This document shows positions 39,201-52,300 of a DNA stretch of 64,000 nucleotides, in pieces (positions within the stretch are counted from its first letter, which is position 1; every line of letters starts with the position of its first letter). The translations under genes and the position numbers were made by a program. The notes under the pieces are model-generated. The model was not told the origin of the DNA. It saw only the letters and a list, made by a program, of their open reading frames with translations, and did no database searches. The DNA lies in contig NC_080423.1 in NCBI RefSeq assembly GCF_029873635.1, positions 105,567,773 to 105,631,772 on the forward strand. The letters run 5' to 3'. This stretch comes from Malania oleifera (taxonomy: Eukaryota; Streptophyta; Magnoliopsida; Santalales; Ximeniaceae).

Positions 39201-42200
39201 GTAGAAGGCTCAAACTTAAAATTGAAAAATGAGGTAACAGCTAAAAATTTGAGATTATCCAAAAAGTTAAGAGTTAATGAAGTTAAGTTGGTATTAAAAA
39301 AAAGGGAAAAGCTATAGACCATATGACATCCCAATTGAAGTTTGGAAATGCCTAGATGATAACATAATTATTTGGTAAACAAATTTATTTAACACAATTA
39401 TAAGAACTAAGAAAAAAAACGTGAAATGAATTGTGGAAAAACACTTTAATACCAATATATAAAAATAAAGGAGATACTCAATATTGTAATAACTAATAAC
39501 TATCATGGAACTCATGAGTCATACCATAAAAATTGAGAAAGGGTAATTGAACAAAAATTAGGTTAGAAACGAGGGTTTTAGAAAATCAGTTTAGTATTAT
39601 GCCCTGAGACCAAAACTATACATCTAATGACAAAATTAATGTAAAAATTTAGAGAAAGGAAAGGCGACTTGCACATGGTTTTTATTAGGGTACCTAGGGA
39701 AGTTCTATGATGGTAGCTATACTGATGTCATTAGGGATATGTATGATAGGGTAATGACTAGTATTAGGACTAAGGTTGGTCTAGGAAGTTTCCAATCACA
39801 ATAGGTGCACATCAAGGGTCCGCTTTGAGTCTTAATATTTTATCATTAATAATGGATAAAGTTACTAGGAGTATCCAAAATGAGGTTCCATATGATAGCC
39901 TTGATTGATGAAAATAGAGGAGAAGAATTTAAGTTAAAATTATGGAAAGAAATTCTAGAATCTAGAGCCTACAGGTTTTAAGATAAGTATAAAAAAAATA
40001 AAATATATGATATGCAATTTTAGACATTATAGGGGCCTAGGAGGAATACAGGATAAAATATTAAACTTGATGGTCAAGAAATTAATAGCATTTATATTTT
40101 TTGATACCTTGGATCTATTATGCAAGTTGAAGTGAAATTGAAGACGCAATAAATAGTGATTTAGGTGTGTTATGTGATTGTAGGATACCCTAAAAATTAA
40201 AAAGGAAATTCATATGACCATAAGTCCAGCATCATTGGGCAACTAAAAAACAACATATCCAAAAAGTAATAGTTGTGAAATGAAAATGTTAAGCTAAATG
40301 AGTGGTGTAACTGAAAAAGATAAATCAAAGAATGAATATATTTGTGGTAAGCTAGGCATAAGAACTTGTAGATGATAAGGGAGGGCTGCGCTGAGATGGT
40401 TTGGGCACCTACAACATAGGTCAAATAATGCACTAGTGACGAGTAAACTAGTTAATATTAGTGGCAACAGAAGGGTTAGGGATACACCTATAATGACTTT
40501 GAATGTGATATTAAGTAGGTATTTTACAGACCCTCTATTTGTTACAGGATATTTGTGATATTAAGTAGGTATTTTACAGACCCTCTATTTGTTACAGGAT
40601 ATTACCCAAGATCAGGCATATTGGCGGAAAGGATTCATGTGGGAGACACCTCCTAGGGAGAGTTAAGTCTTGGTTGTTGCGGTTGTCGTTATTGTAAAGG
40701 GTCTCAGGAAGTCAAGAGGGCAACTCCAAAGTCCAAACACCATGTCAGCCACCGTGGCATGCTAAGAAAGATCACTAAACTCCACATTAATGCCCACTAA
40801 TCTACTCCTGGACAAATTGACCCTCAAACCTGACACTCAAAATTTTGCAAGATAATTAACACATTTAAGAAACTACCTATGGCATCTGCAAGAAAATGAT
40901 GAACATTTTTGAAACGTCAGATTTTGTAAATGTCTTAGAAACCCTGAAATAGGGGCTTTATCGTTCTCTGACTCAAAAAGCAACCTTTCTCACTTTTTCC
41001 TCCTCAAAAGGCCTCTTTAACCAAGCAGCTCTGTCTTCAGGGATTGGGCACCACTCCAGCCATCCAATCATAGCCCCACCTGCATCTACCACCAAATAAA
41101 GAATCTTGAAAAATGTTGTATCTTAACCCTGCAATGTGCTCTGGGTTCTTAATCACCTCGCCTGCATCATTCTCCAATTCTTAAAGAAAACTCTTGACTT
41201 CCAATCACTATGAGATAGACACTCTGAAAGAGCTTAGTGTTACAATTCCCCTCCTCAACCCAACTCATCCTGGACTTCTGTCTCCAACCAATCTCTCCTC
41301 ATAAGAATGTCCTCAAACTCGTTTAACTAAAATACTCTCAACTGTTTAAATCCTCCAAGAGAGTACCCTCTTCCTCCAACCTATCTAAAGCACATTCCTA
41401 CTGTAAAAGCTTTCTTTTCCTAACCAAACAATCACCAAACACCTCAACATTCCACGTTTTGAGCTTCTCCTTCCATGTTATAACTTCATGAAATGGAAAA
41501 CTCTCCCAACCCCCACCACTCTATAACACGCTCACCCTACCTAACCTTAACCATGTCAAAGGTGGAATAATGATCTATAAATAAAATAATAGTTTAACTC
41601 AAACATAGTTATGATTTGATAAATAAAACCCCACAATCCTCACTTTCATTATATGGTGCATGTGTGCTCCACACATTTGAAAACTCATTGCAGAAAACCC
41701 CACTATACATTTAAATTGATAATCTCAGTATACATTTAGAGAAAACAAAAGGCCTTGAGTTTTGAAGTGTTGTGGTATAAAAACTGTCAATTATCGAACT
41801 TGTATCCATAAGAATTAGTGTTGAAACTTACCTTGATGCAACCTTTGTGCCTCACCTTCTTGAACTACCCATTTGTAAGAGCATATGCAATAGATCTTAT
41901 TGTGGCCTCCATCTCATCAAAATATGCTCTGCAGTAAGCTTGGAAAGAAAAAAGGGAGTCGAAGGGACCAAGGTTCAAATCTTGATGTTTTATGGAACTG
42001 ATAAGATAGCGCAGATTAAAAATAAAATAAAATAACTTGAAAATGAAGGATCATGGAGTAAGTACATATGTGGATGTTTAGGGCTTCTAAAGGAATCAGA
42101 CAGTTAAATATTCCAGAACAGTGAATAGAATCAGTACCTTGACTGGTCATAGTGATATTATAGTCCAATGGTTTTCTGGGCACTATAAAAACAGTTGAAA

Positions 42201-45200
42201 TTACAAGTGATGGTTGGAAGTTTCAAAGTCAAAGGAAGGCTCTAAGAGCAATTGATGCAGAAGAAAGATGAGGGAGAAGGTTAGAGAACAAGAGGATGAA
42301 CAAGAGAAAGAGAAAGAGGCTAACAAGAAATCAGCATGATAAAACAATTCTAGGGCTCAGTTCTTCAATAACTCACCAAAAGAACCAAATTAGGATTGCA
42401 ATAATAATTTTCCTCCTTACTATTCTGAACGTAAAAAAGAAAAGGAAGATGGAAAAAAACCTGTACATTTTTTTATTTTACATCCCAAAAAACCATGAAA
42501 GCTAAAAAAAACATACAGATAACACGCAGCTAAAATAAAAAAACTGACAAATGAGTGAAACAAGGGTTATTTGAAAAAGTGGGTCATACGCAAGCAAATT
42601 CAGCCAAGCGGCAGCCTTTGCATGCATGCACTCACTAGTAAGGAGAAACTAACCTTCAACTTCCATATCCACTACACCACCGAATAGCAGAGCCCTCTTT
42701 TTATGGACACACATAGAAAAACCAGCACGAGGCCCAGGAGGCATTCCACTTTTCTTTACCTATTACAAAAGAATACAAGAAGAGTGAGACACACCAACAG
42801 CAAACAAATTTCAAAAACAAAAAAAAGAAGCAAATTATATGTCATGAAGACACAGAATTTAATATTGGACGTGCATGTTCTCTTTTGCAAATGCTCTAAA
42901 AGATTCTACTGATCTAATTATGTGGCTGTCATTTTGTACTAATAATTCAATACAACATGTAAAGCTATGACATGTCTGATTTGAAAATTAATACTATTTA
43001 TTATGTATTGTACAACACATTTAAAACACTTTATACATAAAACACAGAGTACATAAAATAATCATTATGTCGTTCAAAAGGTATTTATAGATTATTAGAC
43101 TGCATTTAGATGCCTCTTGCTTTCTTATAGTCCCAGTACAGTAGAAACTCTAATGCAGGTCCAATCCAACAACTTTAATTCTCAATTCCAGTGTGAATAA
43201 ATTAATAAAACTAATACATAAGTCCTTTCATAGATTTACAATGCTTGGAAGACAAGGAAACAATTTTTTGAAAACCTAAATAAGCTAAAACAAAATTTCA
43301 CTCAATTAATATCCTAAAATTATAATGATATGGTCCTAATAAAATACCATAAATCAGTGTTTTAAAAGGCGTTCTTGAGGCGCGCCTTGATGTGTTTTCA
43401 GCCGCCCTAAGGCATAACAGGAAGGCGTAAAGCCTAAAATGTGTACACATTAGGGGAAAGGGCATACGCCACAGGAAGAAAAACGCGCATTTCACACCTC
43501 AATTGGGAAGGTGTACGCATTTCTGGAGCGTCAAAACCCCTCGACAAAGCTTCTTTCCTCCCTCTCTCAACAAAACTTCCATAGCTCTCTCACGATTCCT
43601 CCAGCTCCTTCTCCCTCTCCAACAAGTCGATGAAGCGTTCGTAGCTTTCCTCCAGCTCCTTCTCCCTCTCCGATGACTCGATGAAGCTTCCGTAGCTTTC
43701 CTCCAGCTCCTTCTCCCTCTCCGACAACTCGACAAAGCTTTCGTAGCTTTCCTCCAGCTCCTTCTCCCTCTCTGACAACTCGACGAAGCTTCATAGCTTT
43801 CCTCCAGCTCCCTCTCTGACGATTCCTCCAAGCTTCTCGTCTCTCTCCGACGAGTCATGGATCCCTTCCAATTTGATCTGCCTCTGAACTTTGGTCATTT
43901 AGTTTTATATTCTTAGAAATTAGTGGAGGATGCTTTAACTTGGTTTTTCTCTTCTTTTAGTAGTGTGGCTCATGCTTATTTTTTAACATGAATTATTTGT
44001 GTTTATTATGTAAAATTGGCTTATATGATATTTAAAAAATATATTTTATTTTTTTACCCATTATTCTAATTTTTTCTCATTTTTTTACTATATATTAATT
44101 GATTTTATTTATTAATTATTTTTAAAAAATACAGTCCCAAAACGCTTAAGCCTCAACACCTTGAGGCTTACGCCTCGCCTCAAGGAGGGTAAAATGCCTC
44201 GCTTTACGCCTTCGCCTTTTAAAACACTGCCATAAATAAACATAAATGAAAACAGAATTAAAATGTAAAATCACCTCCATGCCAGCAGCATCACTTTCTC
44301 TATACAACGTTCACAGACTACCAAACTTATCAACTTTTTTATTCTTTTCAAATATGCAGGGATGAAAAAGAGGGGCAAACATTCAGCTAAACTCCCTCAT
44401 CCTTATTAGGGCAAGGACAAGTAACCCAGATTTGGAATATGGTGGGGATGGTATCATATCATCAACCAGAAACAGGGAATAATGGGAGCAAGATTTGAAC
44501 TGCAACAGATGAGTTTTAATCAACATAAGCAACAGGGGTATATTATAATAACATGGTTGTTAGAATCTTATGGTTCGCGCTTCAGATCATACGATTTTGC
44601 ATCAATTCCACACCAAATTGATTCAAATCATACTAGAAAATCAAAAAATAACCAACTTGATGTCGAATTCATCACTTCAACCCCCAAAATTTAACGAATT
44701 GATGTGAATCAATCGAATCGCATGATGCTGAACCTATTAGATCAAGTCAGTCCCAATTAATTAAAAATATCAAAAACAACATTTCTATTCTTACTGCCTT
44801 CTTTGCACAATTGCAATCCGTTCCTTGTCTATGTCAGTTCTGAGCTTAAAAAAATTAAAAAATTAAAAATTAAAAACAGAAACATAATTTTAGATCTTCT
44901 CGTTATAGTATTCTGCCATAGGGGTGATCACTTACATCTCACTGTATTGTTAATATTCAAAGGTCTGTTTCCTAGTAGTTTGTTTGTTATTAGCTTGGCT
45001 TTAAAACTCAGACCAGATCAGCCAATCTGACCAGGTTGGACCACAAAGTCACGAGGTCGGTCCAACCAGGTTTTCCAGGAACCAGTTAGTTGGCTTGTCC
45101 AGTTACAACCTAAAAATCAGATTTGGAATGAAAAAGAATTGATCCGGACAGAACAGGCCTGAACCAGACTGGACAGGGTCAGTGGTGGGTCAATTTGCTC

Positions 45201-46279
45201 CCTGCTTTGTGGCCCGGGGACGTTTTTTTATTTTTTTAGTAAACCAATAAAACTGAGTTACCAATCAACCAACTTGCTTTGACATCTTATCTACCATGTA
45301 GGTGGTACACATTTGTAATATGTAATGCTCCTAAGCACCAACCAAAATGCATTTTTAATGAAATCGGACTCCTCTCTTGCCTTTGGATATTTTAATCCTC
45401 AATAATTTCAATGATATAATAATAAATTTCAAGAGTATAGAAAATTAAACAGTAGAAATTTTATCTAATCTATTGCTCGAAACTATTTTCATTATAATTA
45501 GCTAATAGGTGATTATGATCACGTATGTGTAATAATCTAAGCATAATATTATCATTGTAATATATGTATGTATGTATTTGTGTATTTGTGTGCAAATATG
45601 TGTCTACAATGACATGCTGAAGTCACCAGCTCAACCACTCATACCCACTGGTCAAACTAACACAGTAGTTTTACCAAGTGGGTCTCAGTGCGGGTTTTAA
45701 AACCATGTCTATCAATTATTAGAATGACAAAGAGAAGTTACAATGAAAAGGGGCAAGAAGTCCACCCAACAAATAAATAAATACAAACATAAATTAACCA
45801 AGGAATCCCTCTTTAATCCTTTTCCATCAAAATTCACCAAACATTTTAAGTTGGCCAACTCCCTATGATCCTTCTTCGCTCCATTTTTGGCCCATGTCAC
45901 AGCACACTTCATTTCCTCCACAATCACACAACTTTAAATTCAATTGGTCCATAAGATCCTGAGCTTCTAAATCCTTCCTTGGAATCTCCTCTGCTGGTGC
46001 AAGTAGAATTTAGTCCTTGCATTGCACTTCACTACCAATCCACCGTCTTCAAAAATACAAACCCCCTCCAATCATTCCAACAAGGATGGATGTACATACT
46101 ACATATGATAAATCCCCTAGAACATCACAGGAATCTTAAACGTATCCATATTGTTCCCTGATCTCATTAAACCCCCATAACCATCAAACTCACTACGATG
46201 ACCCTTTCATTATTTGATAGATCCCCCCATTTCATTACCTCCTTTCCATTCTATCCCCGTCACAAGAAGTCTTCTTCGC

Positions 46280-46328
<49 letters not shown>

Positions 46329-49300
46329 CGTGTGTCTTTTATCAGTTTTGTTTTAGTTACATTTTTTGCTTTTCAATCAATGGCTGATGACTCTCTGGGG
46401 TAAGCATTGCACCTTGTTGTTCTTGTACTGCACACTACTCAGTGTTATTTCAAGTCAATTCAAGGTCAACAAACCCTTGAGAGCAGAACAGTTCAAAATC
46501 TTCAAACCCTTTCATTTGATGTCCAGGTTGTGCACAAGCACATAAATCCTGATCCTTTCCACATTATATATCTAGGTTGTGCATGAGCATGTAAATCCTA
46601 CCTTTTTTCTTCACATCTCAAACCCAGGCTGTGCATGAGCATGTAAGTCCTAATCCTTTCCACATTTGGGTTCATGCACGAGCACGTAAATCATTTATGT
46701 CTTTAATCATTTGGGCCACACACAAACACACAAATCATTCATTTAAATCACATTGTGTTCATCCTTGTTTTTGAAACCATCCAAGGCAAGGCAAATTCAA
46801 AATCCTTACAAATGATCCAATCTTTGTTTTTGAATCCATCTAAGGTAGGGTAAGTACGAAATCCCAACGGATGACCTAGTCTTTATTTTTTGAATCATTC
46901 GAGGTAGTGTAAATACAAAATTTTTATAGATGATTCAGCCTTTGTTTTTGGAACCATGCAAAGTAGGGTAAATACGAAATCCCTATAGATGATCCAGTCT
47001 TTATTTTTGGAACCATCGAAGTTAGAGAAAGCATATGCATGAAATATTTATAATTGTTGATAAACACCAACATTTCAGATTTTTTTCTTTTCTTGATTCC
47101 ATGCCTCATACAGCATAAGGTTCTGCATTTTTAACATGATCTAAAAACCAACCTGGTGAAGCTATTAGTCGGTCAAGCCAGTGGGTCAACCCAGATGGTT
47201 GAGCTGATGATGTCACCACAGTCATTTTTGTTATCAGCAGAGTCATATATAGGATTATATATTCATATATGATTAATTATACATATATAATAATACGCTT
47301 GTAAACGCAACCATGGTCTCCTGGTCTCTCGCAACGACAACTCCCCTCACCATCACCCTCCTGCAAAATTGCAACCATGGCAGATTCCCTCTTTTCAACA
47401 AACCTAAACCTGAAACTCCCTCCGACCCCCCTCCCTCTCCTCTTTCTCCTTTCGCTGTCTCCCCTCTTTGCTGTAAACCCTAAAACTCCCTCCTCTCTTT
47501 CTTTATTAAGCCTCACTCCCTTCACCCCCCTCTCTATCTCTCACTCCTCTCACCGAAGTCCTTCGACCTGATCATCAAAGGTGAGAGCACTGACATCATC
47601 AGTCTCACAGAAGACCGCAGAGGCAGATGAATCTCTATTTTTCTAGAGCTCGAGGAATTTGCCTGGTTTCTTCTTGCCTGGGAGGACTTCTGGGTGACGA
47701 CAAGAGATAATCTCAATAACTCTGTGATTTTACAGGAGGAGCAATGATAAGTCATTAATGCTGCAACTGAAATCAAATAAGCATGGCAGATTTCTGACTT
47801 CCGGAAACCAATTGCAGAGGATGGAGAAATCTGGGTTTTCCAGAGGGTCACAATTCTAAGGAGAGGATGAAAATTTTTGCTGTGGAGCTTATCTGGGCAA
47901 CCAAGTGCTTCCACCCTCTAAATGTAAGCTCAAGGCCACTGCACCCACAGAATCATCCCTGTACCTGGAGAAAATACCAGCCTCAACTGAATCTCCTATG
48001 CCTCTGATAAAGTCAGTTTCAGTCTGTTCTCACCTCACATTGCAGTAAGTCCATATAGCCGATTTCTTGTAGGGTTGGAGAAGTTAACTGGAGCTGTGCG
48101 CTCTTTCCCAAGTGTGGTCGGTAAGAGTACCAGATCATCTGATTTTGTTTTTCCTAGTTCTAAGACCACCAAGCCCAAACACTTCTCCTCTGCTGATTTT
48201 GGATGGACCTGAGCAACTAGAAGTAGGAGACTTTTCCCTTTGGCCTCCTTGCTCCTAAGACTTCCACATCATTACAGCCCAACTCCCTCAGGTCCTTCAA
48301 ACTCCATGAAGGTCCAGCCAAGACAGCAGAGAAGGTGGTCTGTTTTTGGGGAGACTACCTCTTCACAGAACCCTTCCCCACAGTTACCAGCAAATACTGA
48401 GGTAGACGACAACATGGATACAGAGCCTCCCAATTTCCAGGCTACTGTCAACAATCTTGCATTAGTTCCAGCCCCCACAAATAAACAATGAAGCTTTGCA
48501 TTTCAATCAAAAACCAGCTGTTGTTGGAGGATAATCATAACATAGAAACGCTGAGTGGTATGGACCCAGATAACAACCACTTTAAGGAGGGAATTATTCT
48601 TCCAACTCTTCTTCTAATCGCCTCGGGGACTTATCCTATGTGCTGCCACCTCCACCAGAAGGATTGGAGGGAAATAGTATTTAGAAGATGAGGATTTAGT
48701 TAATGAGCAAAAGATTAGTGATGGAATACTCCCCATTCCCCCCCCCCCCCCCGGGGCGGGGTTCAAGAGATTTCTGGGAAGGACCTTCAAGCCTGGAGTT
48801 TGTTGGATAATTTGGGCATCCAACTGTCTGATGATGGAGGAAGTGAAGTTCGGCTTGATGGAGGTAAATCTAAGGTGAAGAAGGGTTAAATGGAATTATC
48901 TGATTTAAAATGTTCGGTGAATAATGATGGGAAAGGCTCAAAGAGGGATTTTCTTGGCTAATTTTAGTTTTTTATATATTTTTACTCTTTTATTTTCAAT
49001 TTCATTTTGTTTTTTTGCTTTTGTTTCTGTTTTGAATATATGAAATGTAATTTTAGTAATGATAGGAGGAATATTGGAGACAAAGTTAAACTTGATGACA
49101 AAAAAATAAATAGCACTTGTAGATTTCGATACCTTGGATCTATTATGCAAGCTGAAGGAGAAATTGAAGATGATGTAATGCATAGAGTTAAAGCAGGTTG
49201 GGTAAAATGGAGAAATGCTTCAAGTGTTCTATGTGATCGTAGAATACCCTTAAAATTGAAAGGGAAGTTTTATAGGACAGCTATAAGACCAGCTATGCTA

Positions 49301-52300
49301 TATGGATCAGAATGTTGGATGAAGAAGAAACATAATATCCAAAAAGTAAAAGTTGCCGAGATGAGAATGCTTAGATGAATGAGTGGTATAATATTGAAAG
49401 ATAAATTAAGGAATGAACATATTCGTGGTAAGTTAGGTGTAGCTCCTATAGAAGATAAGATAAGGGAGGGACGACTCAAATGGTATGGACACTTGCAACG
49501 TAGGCATTATAGTGCACCTGTGAGGAAGAGTGACTTAGTTACTGTGGGGGGCAGTAGAAGGGGTAGGGGTAGACCTAAAATAAACTTGGGAGGAGATAGT
49601 GAGTAAGGATTTAATATCCTTGAATCTATCAAAAGAAATGGTCCATGATCGCATAAATTGGCGGAAAAAGGATTCATATAACCGACCCCACTTAGTGGGA
49701 CTAAGGCTTGGTTTTGCTGTTGTGTTGTTGTGTTTTTGTTTTCTTTTTGAGGATATCATATCCTTGCACTGATTGTATATTCTCCCTCTCTTAATATATC
49801 TTCTTTTTCTATCAAAAATACATCCAAATTACTCATTAATATTTTATATATAATTTTGTTTTTATTTTTATAGCCAACCTTTTTTGATGAAAAAGGAACG
49901 TTATTTAAACGCAGAAGGAGAAAAAGATATATAAATGGGAGAACAAGGAGTCCTCTTATCAAAAGAAAATAACCAGCACTCCAATCAGATATCTTGAAAA
50001 CAGCACCCTTAAAATAGCCAGCACTATAAGCCCAAAGAGAATGGCGAGATGCCACCAACATTAAAGTTAAAAAAAGAATGATCCCCATCTCCCTATCTAA
50101 AAATTTTAAATAAAGATATATCTGCTGAATGTGTTAAATACTTTGGAGGGAATAAGTAGGGGTGGACAAGAGAAACCAAAGAACAGAACCAAACTGCAAA
50201 ACCAAATCAAAAAAATCAGTCAACTATTCTTCAGTTAATGGTTTCAGTTCGGAATTCTTTCTATAAACACCTTTCCCCAGCTGAGCGCAGCACTAACTTC
50301 TCTTGGAAGCTGATTTGGAAAACGACAGCCCCTTCAAAGTTTGCCTTTTTCACATGGGAAGCTACTCTTGGAAAAATTCTTACTATAGACGATCTTCAGA
50401 AAAAAGGTATCTCTAGTCAATATCGCTTCTTAGGTCTGGAGCCAGTGGAATCGATTGATCACATCCTTCTGCATTGTTCATGAACAAGAATTGTGGAAAC
50501 TTAGCCATCTCCATTGTAAATCAGAGATGGGTCACTGCAGCTACAGTGGGTGATGCACCGTGGGTTTAGAAAGGGACCAGATCAAATAAGGAACGAAGAA
50601 GATCTCTCTCCCTCATTCCCCTTGCTATTTTTTGGGTGGTTGGGAGAGAAAGGAACAGAAGAGCCTTTAAAGGAATTATTTCTCCTAGTCAGGCCGTCAT
50701 GGACCACTGGATTGCTATGATCTCTACTTGGCATTCTGGGCTGGTTGAAATAGAGCCCCTTTGTAACCCTTGATTTTCTTGATACTTTTCAACAAGGGAT
50801 GTTTCTCTCTCGTCTTTTCCTTTGTACTTGAGTGGCATCCCCTTGATGTCTCTTTTGATATAATCTCTTTGCTGAGAAAAATAACATATATATGTTATTT
50901 TTCTAGAATTAGAAACTTAGATTATGATTTTTTGTATGTTCAATTGGTGGATGTTTATAATCTAGTGTGGATGCTAATTTAAAGTTTATAAACTATATGA
51001 ATTCCTATTGATGCTTGAATTTTAATGTTTGTTTCTTAAAATTTATTTGTCGATTATAATGGGAGAAAAATATTAATTTATAGTGACTTTAAAATTTTAA
51101 ATTGGATTCAACAGGTTTGTTCAGTTCACCACTGGATATTGGCCTAAAAACTGGTCAACTGAATTTCGTTTAACCATTTGAAACAGTACAGTTTTGGTTT
51201 GCATTTTTGGGCGAATTGAAACTTCAATTTGGTTAGCAGTTCAAGGGGTATGGTTTGGTTAACCTAACCATGTGCTAGGAATAGGTGGAAAGTGGGATTT
51301 TCCAGCATAATATTCAGCTCTCTCCAAGGTCAAATATCCCATTTCACTTTTGAGAACAACCATACAGCAAGGTGGAGGAAGGCAGTGATTCAGTAAAAGA
51401 GTGGACTAGCACAAGCCACACGATGTCTCTCTCATCCGCCCCTCTTCCTTTCTCTCTCTAAAATTTTCATCTTTCTTTTGAATTTTTTGGAAAAATGGTT
51501 GTGGGCGGTGGAGAATCAATCCAGTGATGCGTCTATCTTTTCTTTGTTCTGGGGACGCAGGGGGTGGGGGGCGGCAGGCCGCAATGGGTCAACCTAGATC
51601 TGAACCCAATTTGCACCAGGTCTCGTAGTTTTCTACTGGGTTGCACCATTGCCAAGTTTTAGGTCACCTGGAACATACAGGCAATCAATCTGTCCTCCAA
51701 AAGAGCAAAAGGGAACGATGAGAAAAATTAAAATAGCGCTATCTGCCAATCCCTAACAAGATCAAGTAGCAGCAAACCCCTAAACAACCCAAAGGAATGA
51801 GAGGCCAAGAACGCTGCTGTATCCCGCAACAAACAATGAAAGGCTGTGTGATCATTAAATGGTCTTGCATTCCACTTGATCCATAAGGTCCAAAAAGGTA
51901 GCAAAAACCATGTTACACCAAAAAACATCTCAGTTCCTGCTCTACTGAATCCCAATATTTGCCAGCAAAAACTCGCCAACCACCCAAGGTGGCACCCAAG
52001 CTTCATGAAAACAAGAAAAGGGGGCTCTCCAGAAATGGATTGCAACTATGCAATGCAAAAAGAGGCGAACATTTGTTTCATTGGACTTGCGACACATCAC
52101 ACATAGATCAGGACTGAGAGCCTTGTAGAGACTTCTAATCTGAAGCAAATCATGCGTATCCTATTGAATACTACTGTTGAAATAGAAGTATAAACCTTGA
52201 AGGGAACCTTTGCCTTCCAAAGGATGCAGTCCAAGGGAAGAAACTCTGTGAATGAGATTTGTAGAGCTGAAGGAAGAAAATTCAATGGGAAAGACCCCGT

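Larger units (their letters stand above)
33834..42653 (-). other. Kelch gene 8.8-kb intron
   Basis: Contains a Harbinger-type MITE, several RTE-like and L1-like LINE pieces and SINE tails, listed separately. No recognisable feature was found in 34466-35518, 35761-36081, 36106-37040, 37550-37847, 37871-38649 or 41561-42653 apart from short A/T runs. Confidence 0.8.
47290..49805 (+). mobile_element. L1-type ORF1-bearing LINE, copy B, interrupted by an RTE
   Basis: A CT-rich leader (47290-47570) is followed by decayed ORF1-like sequence and a segment at 48600-48960 that aligns with copy C (GACTTATCNTATGT, GAAGGATTGG, TTAGTTAATGAG, GGATTTTCTTGG words). The T-rich 3' UTR is split by an RTE insertion and resumes at about 49760 with CTCTCTTAATATATCTTC, like the copy C tail. 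No reverse transcriptase belongs to this element. The 5' border is approximate. Confidence 0.6.

Noticed and set aside
43499-43858. 119-residue Arg/Ser-rich protein on the minus strand
   Set aside because: It is produced by the 51-bp minisatellite inside the hAT element; the other two frames are equally open.
43599-47035. Regularly spaced repeats considered as a CRISPR array
   Set aside because: Plant nuclear context, contiguous tandem units without unique spacers, and no cas genes.
47377-47571. Signal-peptide-like 64-residue frame
   Set aside because: The leucine/proline/serine bias comes from a CT-rich LINE leader.
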